Of a DNA stretch of 13,751 nt, positions 6,868-13,751 are shown in pieces; the stretch's first letter is position 1; each line of letters begins with the position of its first letter. Origin of the DNA: an uncultured Chitinophaga sp. (lineage in GTDB: Bacteria > Bacteroidota > Bacteroidia > Chitinophagales > Chitinophagaceae); NCBI RefSeq assembly GCF_937874145.1, contig NZ_CALNBI010000165.1, positions 1-13,751 on the forward strand, in the 5' to 3' direction. The notes under the pieces were generated by a model that was not told the DNA's origin, ran no database searches, and was given only the letters and a program-made list of their open reading frames with translations. Both the position numbers and the translations under genes were made by a program.

Positions 6868-8940
6868 TTACTTCTTTTTCTTCCTTGATTTAGTTTGCGG
6901 CGCCTTGCCTGTCTTTTTACTTCCGTCCCTTCTGTCGGCTCTTTCACTCCTTTCGCTCCTGCCGCCCTTCTTCAGCGGCGGCAGATCGTCGCCTTCTTCC
7001 ACCAGTTCATAATCGAGCTGCCGTTTGGGCAGGCTGGCGCCCACCACGCGGATGGTCACCTTATCCCCGATCCGGATGCGCCTGCCGGTCCGCAGGCCCA
7101 CCAGGGCATAATCGGTTTCGGAATGCTTGTAGTCCTCACGCAGGCCATGAACGCTCACCAGCCCCTCGCACTTCGCGAACACGGTTTCCACCCAGAACCC
7201 GAAATGCGCGACGCCGGACACGATCCCTTCGAAGGTTTGCCCGACGAAGTCCTGCATATATTCGACCTGCTTATACTTATTGGCCGCCCTTTCGGCTTCC
7301 ATGGCTTTGCGCTCCATGTCGGAGGAGTGCTTGCATCGTTTTTCGAGCTGCTTGTCGATTTTCGCTTCACCTTCCAGTACCTGCGCCAGGATGCGGTGCA
7401 CCATCACGTCAGGGTACCGGCGGATGGGCGAGGTAAAGTGGCAGTAAAACGGGAACCCCAGCCCGTAGTGCCCGATATTGTCGGAAGTGTATACGGCCTT
7501 GGCCATGGTACGGATCCCGAGGGTTTCGAGCACATGCTGCTCCGGCTTTCCCTGTACCAGCGTCAGCATCTTGTTGAAGGATGTAGCGATGGTTTCGGGG
7601 CTCGTGGCGTCGAATTTATAGCCGAATTTACCTGCAAATACGGCAAAAACGTGCATTTTTTCTTCATCCGGCGTATCGTGGACCCGGTAAGGGAACGGAA
7701 TGGGCTGATTATTGGCTTTCTGTTTGGAAACGTATTCCGCCACCGTGCGGTTTGCCAGCAGCATCAGCTCCTCGATCAGCTGGTGCGATTCGTCGCTCTG
7801 GTTCACCTTGACGCCGATCGGCTTCGCATTTTCATCCAGCTGGAAACGTACCTCCTGGCTGGAAAAATTAATGGCGCCCGCCTTGAAGCGCGCTGCCCGC
7901 AGCGTTTGTGACAATTTATTCAATAACAAAACCTCTTCAAAATAAGGCCCCTCGCCGGTCTGGATGATCTCCTGCACTTCTTCGTAAGTAAACCGGTGGC
8001 GCGAATGGATAATCGTGCGCCCCATCCAGTATTGCTTCACTTTCGCCTTGTCGTCCATCTGGAACACGCAGGAAAAACAAAGGTGGTCTTCATGCGGCCG
8101 CAGCGAGCACAATTCATTCGAGATCTTCTCCGGCAGCATGGGCAACACCCTGTCCGGCAGGTACACGGAAGTGGCGCGGTGCTCGGCTTCCTTGTCCAGC
8201 GCGGTGTTCGGTTGCACATAATGGCTTACGTCGGCGATATGCACCCCGATCTCCAGCATGCCGTTCTTCAACCGGCGGATGGAAATGGCGTCGTCGAAAT
8301 CGCGGGCATCCACCGGGTCGATGGTAAACGTGAGTATTTTGCTGAAATCCTTCCTTCCTTCCCGGTCTTTAGCGCTCAGGTTGCCCGCTCCCGGCATGGC
8401 GGCGAGCTCGTCGAGCACGTCTTTGGGCCATTGCAGCGGGAAGCCGCTTTCCACGAGGATTTCCTTCATGGCCAGATCATTGGCGTTGGTGGCGTCGAGG
8501 ATTTCGACGATTTCACCTACGGGTTTGCGGGTCTTTTCGCCCCAGGCCACGATTTTCACTACAGCGCGGTCGCCGTCTTTGGCGCCTTTCAGGGAATTTT
8601 CAGGAATGTAGATATCGGGGAGCCAGGCGCCCTTTTCGGGCACGAGGAAAGCGAATGTCTTGCTCAGCTGGATGGTGCCGGTAAATTCGGTCTTCTTACG
8701 GGTAAGCACGTCTGTCACGTGCCCTTCCATCCTGCCCATGCTTTTACCCTGGCGGATAACGTCGACCAGTACTTCGTCGCCGTCCAGGGCTGAATTGAGG
8801 TTTTTCTGTTTCACCATGATGTCGCTCGACAGGCCTTCCACTACCACGAAAGCCATCCCTGAGCGGGTGACGTCCACAATACCTTTATAGGTCTTCTTCT
8901 GGCTGCTGTTCTTCTGTTTCTTTTCTTTCTTTTTGGTCAT
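6868..8940 (-). CDS. rnr: Ribonuclease R, 3'-5' exoribonuclease (RNB family)
   Basis: 690 residues, somewhat shorter than the roughly 800-residue E. coli enzyme. A basic N-terminus (TKKKEKKQK) leads to two cold-shock/OB domains (about 17-80 and 85-148). The RNB catalytic domain follows, with the metal-binding signature TIDPVDARDFDDA (206-218; Asp 208, 214, 216 and 217) and the family motif CHFTSPIRRYPDVMVHRIL. Next come a C-terminal S1 domain (GQTFEGIVSGVAHFGFWVE) and a Lys/Arg-rich tail ending in RKKKK. All catalytic aspartates are present. The enzyme degrades structured RNA processively in the cytoplasm, including mRNA decay products and faulty rRNA. It starts 10 bases after lpxK, and its stop is one base before the next start. 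The poly-Lys tail codons form a purine run that may act as the ribosome-binding site for the downstream gene. Confidence 0.97.
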   Translation of the reverse strand: MTKKKEKKQKNSSQKKTYKGIVDVTRSGMAFVVVEGLSSDIMVKQKNLNSALDGDEVLVDVIRQGKSMGRMEGHVTDVLTRKKTEFTGTIQLSKTFAFLVPEKGAWLPDIYIPENSLKGAKDGDRAVVKIVAWGEKTRKPVGEIVEILDATNANDLAMKEILVESGFPLQWPKDVLDELAAMPGAGNLSAKDREGRKDFSKILTFTIDPVDARDFDDAISIRRLKNGMLEIGVHIADVSHYVQPNTALDKEAEHRATSVYLPDRVLPMLPEKISNELCSLRPHEDHLCFSCVFQMDDKAKVKQYWMGRTIIHSRHRFTYEEVQEIIQTGEGPYFEEVLLLNKLSQTLRAARFKAGAINFSSQEVRFQLDENAKPIGVKVNQSDESHQLIEELMLLANRTVAEYVSKQKANNQPIPFPYRVHDTPDEEKMHVFAVFAGKFGYKFDATSPETIATSFNKMLTLVQGKPEQHVLETLGIRTMAKAVYTSDNIGHYGLGFPFYCHFTSPIRRYPDVMVHRILAQVLEGEAKIDKQLEKRCKHSSDMERKAMEAERAANKYKQVEYMQDFVGQTFEGIVSGVAHFGFWVETVFAKCEGLVSVHGLREDYKHSETDYALVGLRTGRRIRIGDKVTIRVVGASLPKRQLDYELVEEGDDLPPLKKGGRSERSERADRRDGSKKTGKAPQTKSRKKKK

Positions 8941-8950
8941 TTACATGATT

Positions 8951-10066
8951 TTAGGGTTGCGGCGTTTGCCAACCGGGTGGCGTTTCGTCGGCCGCCAACA
9001 ATGCATTTTCCGTGTATTCCATCACAAAACGGTCGAATCCGGCAGATTCCCCGAAAAGGAAAGCCACTTCCACCGGTATAACGGTAAAAGGCAGCTGCAT
9101 GTTCGCGATGATGTCGCGCAGCAGGTTCAGCCGTACCGCGTCTTTTTCCGTAGTGATGATGTAAGCCGGCCCCTCGCCGTCCAGGTTATCCAGTTCCAGC
9201 CGGATTTTTTCCAGGTCGTTCCGGTTGTAATAATAGTGGTCGGGGAAAGACAGGAGGCTTACATTATTATGTCTTTGCCGCAAATGTTGTACCAGCGGTT
9301 CCGGCCGGGCGATCCCGCAGACAACCAGCACCTTCGCGTTCTCCGGGATGAGCACCGGCTCGCCGGTGAGCATTTCAGCCGGAACGCCGTACTGTAGCGT
9401 GGTAAAGTACAATTGCTGATGCGGCAATGGATTGATTTCCCGGCGGATATTTTCTTTTTCGGCGGCCGTCAGTCCGGCCGGACATTTCGACACGATGATC
9501 CCATCCGCCCGGTGATATCCCTTCCTCCCCTCACGCAGGCGCCCTGCCGGCACCACGTGGTCGCGGGTGAAAAGGCGGCTGTAATCCGTCACCATCAGGT
9601 TCAGGCCGGGTTTGATGGAGCGATGCTGAAAGGCGTCGTCCAGCAGGATAACCTCCGTTTCGGGCCGGTCGCCCATGAGCTGGGGCACCGCCAGCATGCG
9701 CTCTTCCCCGACGCAAACGGTCACTTCCGGGAATTTGCGGTGGAATTGCATGGGCTCGTCGCCAATGTCGGCAGCGGTGGTTTTGGGCCCTGCCAGCTGG
9801 TAGCCTTTCGTTTTGCGGTTGTAACCCCGGCTGAGCGTGGCCACGCGGTAACGTGCCTGCAGGAGCCGGATGAGGTATTCGACATGCGGCGTTTTGCCGG
9901 TGCCGCCCACGGAAAGGTTGCCCACGGCGATGGTGGGCACGCTGAATTCTACGGAAGTGAGCATGCCGGCGTCGTAGAGGCGGTTGCGGACCCAGAGCAC
10001 CAGGCCGTACAGTAATGCGAAGGGATAGAGGAGAAAACTAAGATATTGCCACACGGGACTATTCAT
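8951..10066 (-). CDS. lpxK: Tetraacyldisaccharide 4'-kinase (lipid A biosynthesis)
   Basis: 371 residues. LpxK phosphorylates the 4' position of the tetraacyldisaccharide-1-phosphate to give lipid IVA at the inner face of the inner membrane. An N-terminal hydrophobic anchor (about 7-26) is followed by VPTIAVGNLSVGGTGKTPHV, holding the P-loop GGTGKT (54-59). Further family landmarks are RGYNRKTKG (80-88), the GDEP motif (102-105) and LLDDAFQHR (141-149), which contains the Asp-Asp pair of the metal/Walker B-like site. The length is close to that of Bacteroidota LpxK. The start codon overlaps the end of the cyclo-ligase gene by 8 bases (ATGAATAG), implying translational coupling. It also marks the organism as making lipid A, so Gram-negative. 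Confidence 0.97.
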   Translation of the reverse strand: MNSPVWQYLSFLLYPFALLYGLVLWVRNRLYDAGMLTSVEFSVPTIAVGNLSVGGTGKTPHVEYLIRLLQARYRVATLSRGYNRKTKGYQLAGPKTTAADIGDEPMQFHRKFPEVTVCVGEERMLAVPQLMGDRPETEVILLDDAFQHRSIKPGLNLMVTDYSRLFTRDHVVPAGRLREGRKGYHRADGIIVSKCPAGLTAAEKENIRREINPLPHQQLYFTTLQYGVPAEMLTGEPVLIPENAKVLVVCGIARPEPLVQHLRQRHNNVSLLSFPDHYYYNRNDLEKIRLELDNLDGEGPAYIITTEKDAVRLNLLRDIIANMQLPFTVIPVEVAFLFGESAGFDRFVMEYTENALLAADETPPGWQTPQP

Positions 10067-10661
10067 TTTTTGTGTCTGTAAAGTAATAAACCTTTTCCGG
10101 GGTTACCACGGAATGAAGGGGAACGTCGCCATCCCAGGCGTCGGCTACGGGTGCTTCGAGCGGACCGAAGAGGCTAAGCCCCACCGTTCGCACACCTGGC
10201 CGGCATTGGCGGAGGAAGCCGTCGTACATGCCTTTGCCATATCCTACGCGGTGGCCGGCAGCGTCGAAAGCGAGCAGCGGTACGAATACCACGTCGAGCT
10301 GCGCGGGCTGCACGGGTTCTCCGTTTTCGGGTTCGGGGATGCCCAGGGCGTTTTCGGCGAGTGTGGTGCCCGCCGTCCAGGCGAAATGTTGCATGTCGCC
10401 GGTGGCGATGAACGAGCGCGAAAGCACCAGCGTTGCTTCCGGGAAGCGTTCGCGGAGCTGATCGGCAAGTGGCCAGGTATCCACTTCATTCCTGGCCGCG
10501 ATGGGCAGGAAAAGGTGTATGTATGCGGGATCGCCCAGGTCAAGGTGGCGGCATTGTTCCAGGAGCGCGTTGTTGAGTTGCCGGAATGCTTCGGGCGAAA
10601 GGGCTTTTCTTTTGGCCAGGTATGTTTTACGGATGGCTTGTTTGGCGGAATTAGTACTCAT
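10059..10661 (-). CDS. 5-formyltetrahydrofolate cyclo-ligase (5,10-methenyl-THF synthetase)
   Basis: 200 residues. It converts 5-formyl-THF to 5,10-methenyl-THF using ATP, returning stored folate to one-carbon metabolism. The N-terminal helix has basic residues (IRKTYLAKRKALS, 10-22), as in the family. NEVDT (58-62) matches the conserved folate-binding segment. GHRVGYGKGMYDGFL (136-150) is the signature ATP/phosphate loop, with Met where many homologues have Tyr. The ending PLHSVVTPEKVYYF is also typical. I use ATG 10661, whose ATGA overlaps the bioD stop by 4 bases; the longer open frame to 10823 has no family similarity in its extra 54 residues and reads the bioD sequence out of frame. It is the second gene of the operon and overlaps lpxK by 8 bases. 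Confidence 0.94.
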   Translation of the reverse strand: MSTNSAKQAIRKTYLAKRKALSPEAFRQLNNALLEQCRHLDLGDPAYIHLFLPIAARNEVDTWPLADQLRERFPEATLVLSRSFIATGDMQHFAWTAGTTLAENALGIPEPENGEPVQPAQLDVVFVPLLAFDAAGHRVGYGKGMYDGFLRQCRPGVRTVGLSLFGPLEAPVADAWDGDVPLHSVVTPEKVYYFTDTKNE

Positions 10662-11299
10662 AGGCGGAGAAGTTCTTGTAACCTGGGGCGCATCAGTTCG
10701 GCCTGCAGGGCAACGAAACCGGGATCCGCCCGTTCCGCCTGCGGGATGCGGGTGATGAGGGGATATTGGCTCCAGGCCACCACATCGTCTTCGTTGGTAT
10801 GATGATTGCCGCTGAAAATCCATCCGGTTACGTTGACGCCTGCGCTGCGTAGCGCCATGGCCGTGAGCAGGCTGTGATTGATGCTGCCGAGATAATTTTG
10901 CGCCACCACGATCACCTGCGCATCCAGCGCGCGGATCAGGTCGAGGAAAAAATAGTTGCCGTTCAGGGGAACCATCAGTCCGCCGGCGCCTTCGATCACC
11001 AAAGGTCTGCCTGGCTGCTGCAACCGCCGCGCATGATGGAGAATGAGGTCCTCCTGCACGATGATCCCTTCTTCCCGCGCCGCGAGGTGGGGCGATGCGG
11101 GCATCCGCAGCCGGTACAGCTCGTCATGAACAGTTACCTGCGGCGACGTGAGGGCGCGGACGGTTTCCGTATCCGTACCATCTTCCAACCCCGCCTGCAC
11201 CGGTTTCCAGTACTGCGCGCCCAGCGCTTCCGCCACGCAGGCGGATGCCAGGGTTTTGCCCACGCCCGTACCAATTCCGGTGATGAAGATGTTGTTCAT
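10658..11299 (-). CDS. bioD: ATP-dependent dethiobiotin synthetase
   Basis: 213 residues. BioD closes the ureido ring of dethiobiotin from 7,8-diaminopelargonate, CO2 and ATP in the cytoplasm. The P-loop GIGTGVGKT (8-16) is near the N-terminus. KPVQAG (32-37) carries the Lys that contacts substrate and carbamate. VIEGAGGLMVPLN (101-113) is the conserved family segment contacting Mg and substrate. QNYLGSINHSLLTAMAL (about 134-150) matches the helix after the nucleotide base-binding region. All key residues are present and the length is normal. No bioA, bioB or bioF lies next to it in the window, so biotin synthesis would depend on genes elsewhere. It is the first gene of the minus-strand operon and has a -7 box 5 bases before its start codon. 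Confidence 0.96.
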   Translation of the reverse strand: MNNIFITGIGTGVGKTLASACVAEALGAQYWKPVQAGLEDGTDTETVRALTSPQVTVHDELYRLRMPASPHLAAREEGIIVQEDLILHHARRLQQPGRPLVIEGAGGLMVPLNGNYFFLDLIRALDAQVIVVAQNYLGSINHSLLTAMALRSAGVNVTGWIFSGNHHTNEDDVVAWSQYPLITRIPQAERADPGFVALQAELMRPRLQELLRL

Positions 11300-11304
11300 G
11301 GAAG

Positions 11305-11312
11305 CAAATATA
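11305..11312 (-). promoter_or_regulatory. Probable promoter of the bioD operon, -7 box TATATTTG
   Basis: Minus-strand TATATTTG is an exact TAnnTTTG match and ends 5 bases before the bioD ATG (11299), so the transcript would be leaderless or nearly so. I see no TTG at 19-base spacing upstream. The divergent cystathionine synthase gene starts 63 bases away. Confidence 0.5.
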
Positions 11313-11345
11313 AAGTATCATTCAAGCATTTACCTTAAATTCGTT

Positions 11346-11359
11346 ACCCAAGACCCAAG
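11346..11359. repeat. Perfect tandem 7-base repeat (ACCCAAG x2)
   Basis: ACCCAAG occurs twice without a gap directly before the ATG at 11363 in the short divergent intergenic region. A nearby inverted repeat, ATTTA-CCT-TAAAT, covers 11328-11340, and a near-match -7 box (TAAATTCG, 11336-11343) faces the plus strand. The region may hold a small operator or may be chance. Confidence 0.45.
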
Positions 11360-11362
11360 ATT

Positions 11363-12721
11363 ATGAAGTATTGTGAAAATATCCTCGAAACGATCGGCCA
11401 TACTCCATTGGTCAAATTACACCGCGTAACCGCCGGGCTCCCCTGCCCCGTTTTCGCCAAAGTCGAATCCTTCAACCCCGGCAACTCCATTAAAGACCGG
11501 ATGGCCGTGCGGATGGTGGAAGAAGCCGAGCAGAAAGGGCTCCTCAAACCCGGCGGCACCATCATCGAGGGCACGTCGGGCAATACCGGCATGGGCCTGG
11601 CGCTGACGGCGGTCATCAAAGGATATAAATGCATTTTCACGACTACCGACAAACAATCGAAGGAAAAAGTGGACATACTCAAAGCCGTTGGTGCGGAAGT
11701 GATCGTGTGCCCGACCAACGTGCTGCCGGAAGACCCGCGGTCTTATTACAGCGTGTCGGCCCGGCTGGCGCGCGAAATCCCGAACAGTTTTTACGTCAAT
11801 CAATACGACAACCTCGCCAACCGCGACGCGCATTATGAGCAAACGGGCCCTGAAATCTGGGAACAGACGGCAGGCAAGATCACCCACCTCGTGGTGGCCA
11901 CCGGCACCGGCGGCACGATCACGGGAACCGGGAAATACCTCAAAGAACAAAATCCCGATGTACAGATATGGGCGGTGGACAGCTACGGCTCTCTGCTGAA
12001 AAAATATTTCGATACGGGTGAAATCGATATGAGCGAAGTGTATCCATATATCACTGAAGGCATCGGCGAAGATTTCGTGCCGAAGAATTACGACATGAGC
12101 GTGATCGACCACTTCGAAAAAGTGACGGATAAAGACGGCGCGGTGATGGCGAGAAGGATTTCGAAAGAAGAAGGGATCTTCGTGGGGTATTCCGCCGGCT
12201 CCGCCGTGGCAGGGCTTTTGCAGCTGAAAACGCGGCTGAAGGCGGATGATGTGGTGGTGGTCGTATTCCACGATCACGGTTCGCGGTATGTGGGGAAAGT
12301 TTATAATGACCAATGGATGATGGAACGCGGGTTCCTGGATGTAAAAACCGTGCGCGACGTGGTGAATGGCCGTCGCAACCTGCCGCTGGTAACGATTTCG
12401 CCGGATGACAAAGTGAGCGACGCCATCGGAAAAATGAAGAAATTCGACATCGAGCATTTGCCCGTGCTGCAGCAGGACGAGCTGATAGGCGCCATTTCAG
12501 AAGGCGGATTGTTCAACAAACTGATCGACCAGCCCGAGCTGAAAGAGCAGCCGGTACGCAATATCATGCAGAAAGCCTTTCCAATCGTAGCCATGGATAC
12601 GCCTATTGAAAAGCTGACTGTCTACATCAATAAAGAAAACGGCGCCGTGCTCACGCAGGACGATTCCGGAAATTATCATATCGTGACCAAATACGACATT
12701 ATCCAGGCGCTGGGGAATTAA
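11363..12721 (+). CDS. Cystathionine beta-synthase type PLP enzyme with two C-terminal CBS domains
   Basis: 452 residues. The N-terminal 320 residues are a fold-type II PLP enzyme of the cysteine synthase/cystathionine beta-synthase family. NSIKDR (41-46) carries the PLP lysine Lys44, TSGNTGMG (71-78) is the substrate loop and GTGGT (181-185) binds the PLP phosphate. FYVNQYDN (143-150) plus HYEQTGPEIW (157-166) and YNDQWMMERGF (314-324) resemble cystathionine beta-synthases more than CysK. Two CBS domains follow (about 328-390 and 395-451), which in this family regulate activity, often by binding adenosyl compounds. There is no heme-binding N-terminal extension as in the human enzyme. The likely reaction is serine plus homocysteine to cystathionine; a cysteine synthase activity cannot be excluded. 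The next gene starts 3 bases after the stop, so the two form an operon. Confidence 0.92.
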   Translation: MKYCENILETIGHTPLVKLHRVTAGLPCPVFAKVESFNPGNSIKDRMAVRMVEEAEQKGLLKPGGTIIEGTSGNTGMGLALTAVIKGYKCIFTTTDKQSKEKVDILKAVGAEVIVCPTNVLPEDPRSYYSVSARLAREIPNSFYVNQYDNLANRDAHYEQTGPEIWEQTAGKITHLVVATGTGGTITGTGKYLKEQNPDVQIWAVDSYGSLLKKYFDTGEIDMSEVYPYITEGIGEDFVPKNYDMSVIDHFEKVTDKDGAVMARRISKEEGIFVGYSAGSAVAGLLQLKTRLKADDVVVVVFHDHGSRYVGKVYNDQWMMERGFLDVKTVRDVVNGRRNLPLVTISPDDKVSDAIGKMKKFDIEHLPVLQQDELIGAISEGGLFNKLIDQPELKEQPVRNIMQKAFPIVAMDTPIEKLTVYINKENGAVLTQDDSGNYHIVTKYDIIQALGN

Positions 12722-12724
12722 GGC

Positions 12725-13501
12725 ATGAAATATACAGATCAGATCGGGCATACGATTACGCTGGACGGCGTTCCGAAGCGAATCGTATCGGTGGTTCCCT
12801 CGCAAACGGAGTTGTTATATGACCTGGGTGTTGATGTTGTGGGCATCACGAAATTCTGCGTGCACCCGCAGCAATGGTTCCGGGAGAAAACGCGTATAGG
12901 CGGCACCAAGCAATTGCACATCGACAAGATCGCGGAACTTCAGCCCGATCTCATCATCGCCAATAAAGAAGAAAACGAAAAAAGCCAGATCGAAGCGCTG
13001 GCGCAGCAATTCCCCGTCTGGACCAGCGACATCCAGACGCTGGAGGGCTCACAGGAAATGATTTACGCGCTCGGCGAAATCCTCGATGTCCGGCGCGCCG
13101 CCGGCGAAATCGCGGGGCGCATTGCCGGAGGGTTTGCTTCCCTTCGCCCCCTCTACCCCGCCGTTCCTGCCGCTTATTTCATCTGGCGCGATCCCTGGAT
13201 GGTGGCGGGCGGCGATACTTTTATCAACGATATGCTCCGGCGCTGCGGCCTGCGGAACGTATTCGCCGATCTTCCCCGTTACCCTTCCGTTACCCTGCCG
13301 CAACTGGCAGCAAGCGGGGTGAAACTGATCCTCCTCAGCAGCGAGCCCTATCCTTTCAAAACGAAACATATCGCCGAAATCCGGGAATTCGTGCCGGACG
13401 CGGAGATCGCGCTGGCCGACGGGGAGATGTTTTCCTGGTACGGCAGCAGGCTGGTGCATGCGCCGGCTTATTACAACGAGCTGCTGGATATTTACCGCTG
13501 A
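12725..13501 (+). CDS. BtuF-like helical-backbone metal/cobalamin receptor protein without signal peptide
   Basis: 258 residues with the fold of class III ABC substrate-binding proteins (BtuF/FhuD type). An N-terminal lobe begins at KRIVSVVPSQTELLYDLG (18-35), continues through VVGITKFCVHP and reaches IDKIAELQPDLIIANKEEN (66-84). A bridging helix spans about 105-140, and a C-terminal lobe contains YFIWRDPWMVAGGDTFINDM (151-170) and FSWYGSRLVHAPAYY (236-250). These blocks match the BtuF-like family. The N-terminus (MKYTDQIGHTITLDG) has no signal peptide or lipobox, and no upstream start would add one, because only 3 bases separate it from the preceding stop. It is therefore probably cytoplasmic. 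No permease or ATPase partner lies in the window. Cobalamin binding is inferred from family resemblance; a ferric-chelate ligand is possible. Confidence 0.87.
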   Translation: MKYTDQIGHTITLDGVPKRIVSVVPSQTELLYDLGVDVVGITKFCVHPQQWFREKTRIGGTKQLHIDKIAELQPDLIIANKEENEKSQIEALAQQFPVWTSDIQTLEGSQEMIYALGEILDVRRAAGEIAGRIAGGFASLRPLYPAVPAAYFIWRDPWMVAGGDTFINDMLRRCGLRNVFADLPRYPSVTLPQLAASGVKLILLSSEPYPFKTKHIAEIREFVPDAEIALADGEMFSWYGSRLVHAPAYYNELLDIYR

Positions 13502-13582
13502 TTCACTTGTACATGAATTTTTTCGTGCAGGCAACCGCTGCGCACAACCCGCCGTAACCTTTCCGGAACAACAGATTTAACA

Positions 13583-13751
13583 ATGGAAAGAAGAGATTTT
13601 TTATCCGGCATGGGCGCCACGCTGGCGGTTATTTGTGCGGGCGGACTGGCCGCCTGCGGCGGGAAAGGCGATGATCCCGCTCCTTCGAACCCTCCCGGTG
13701 GCGGCGGTGGTGGTGGCGGCGGCGCGAAGCTGACCGTTAACCTGGCCAACG
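13583..13751 (+). CDS. Tat-exported lipoprotein, N-terminal part, probably a small Rieske (2Fe-2S) protein
   Basis: The gene runs off the window after 56 codons. It starts MERRDFLSGMG, a twin-arginine (Tat) signal (RRDFL, residues 3-7), followed by a hydrophobic stretch and a lipobox LAAC with Cys at residue 25. A Gly/Pro-rich spacer then holds nine consecutive glycines (about 40-48), before KLTVNLAN, which looks like the first beta strand of a folded domain. Tat export implies a protein folded or cofactor-loaded in the cytoplasm. In Chitinophagaceae, small Rieske proteins commonly have this N-terminal layout, so that is the best guess. The iron-sulfur ligand motifs (C-x-H and C-x2-H) would lie beyond the window and cannot be checked. 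No TAnnTTTG promoter box is evident in the 81-base gap in front of it. Confidence 0.75.
   Translation, partial: MERRDFLSGMGATLAVICAGGLAACGGKGDDPAPSNPPGGGGGGGGGAKLTVNLAN

Noticed and set aside
6867..6947. Possible N-terminal extension of the prenyl synthase into rnr
   Set aside because: The added peptide is an out-of-frame reading of the Lys-rich rnr tail. Homology begins at the ATG one base after the rnr stop.
10662..10823. Possible N-terminal extension of the cyclo-ligase gene
   Set aside because: The extra 54 residues are an out-of-frame reading of bioD, rich in Arg and Pro. The family N-terminus starts at the ATG that overlaps the bioD stop.
11417..12457. A 346-codon open frame on the minus strand opposite the cystathionine synthase gene
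   Set aside because: It is a His/Phe/Arg-rich antisense shadow of a strongly conserved enzyme, with no homology pattern of its own.
13501..13523. Weak hairpin ATTCA...TGAAT followed by T6 after the BtuF-like gene
   Set aside because: The stem is only 5 A/T-rich base pairs, too weak to call a terminator, although the T run is suggestive.
13502..13582. Promoter for the Tat lipoprotein gene
   Set aside because: TAACCTTTCC is off consensus in spacing and ending, and there is no matching upstream TTG. A TTCCGGAA palindrome at 13561-13568 is too short to interpret.
1..13751. tRNA genes, CRISPR arrays, insertion sequences, prophage, defence or toxin-antitoxin modules
   Set aside because: I looked on both strands and saw no repeat-spacer pattern, terminal inverted repeats, transposase or integrase motifs, or tRNA-like cloverleaf; the genes present are housekeeping or nutrient-uptake types.

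Overview
The window looks like chromosomal DNA of a GC-rich member of the Bacteroidota, most likely Chitinophagaceae (Chitinophaga-like). The evidence is a SusD tail followed by DUF4959/DUF5000 and DUF4998 lipoproteins, a DUF2027-Smr protein, Bacteroidota -7 promoter boxes (TAnnTTTG), and gene families typical of that group. The genus is an inference from content; no comparison could be run.

Layout. (1) 1-2036, plus strand: the end of a polysaccharide-utilisation type operon, with the SusD C-terminus and two surface-lipoprotein genes, closed by a strong hairpin terminator that works in both directions. (2) 2101-3999, minus strand: the RNase P RNA gene (rnpB), a DUF2027-Smr protein and a DoxX-family membrane protein. 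The rnpB promoter box overlaps the stop codon of the Smr gene. (3) 4102-5880, minus strand: a single APC-family amino-acid permease gene with its own terminator and a likely promoter. (4) 5835-11299, minus strand: a tightly packed five-gene operon bioD > 5-formyl-THF cyclo-ligase > lpxK > rnr > polyprenyl synthetase, with overlaps of 4 and 8 bases, gaps of 10 and 1 bases, and a terminator at the end. (5) 11363-13501, plus strand, divergent from bioD: a cystathionine beta-synthase type PLP enzyme with two CBS domains, then 3 bases later a BtuF-like metal/cobalamin receptor fold protein without a signal peptide. (6) 13583-end: the start of a Tat-exported lipoprotein, probably a small Rieske protein.

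Function. The five-gene operon joins cofactor synthesis (biotin, folate), lipid A phosphorylation, RNA decay and isoprenoid chain synthesis. It reads as a housekeeping growth operon rather than one pathway. The plus-strand pair suggests a link between sulfur amino-acid metabolism and corrinoid or metal binding. I see no phage, transposon, CRISPR, toxin-antitoxin or defence module. Nothing here is convincingly a previously undescribed system; the most interesting points are the promoter arrangements, the signal-less BtuF-like protein and the mixed operon.
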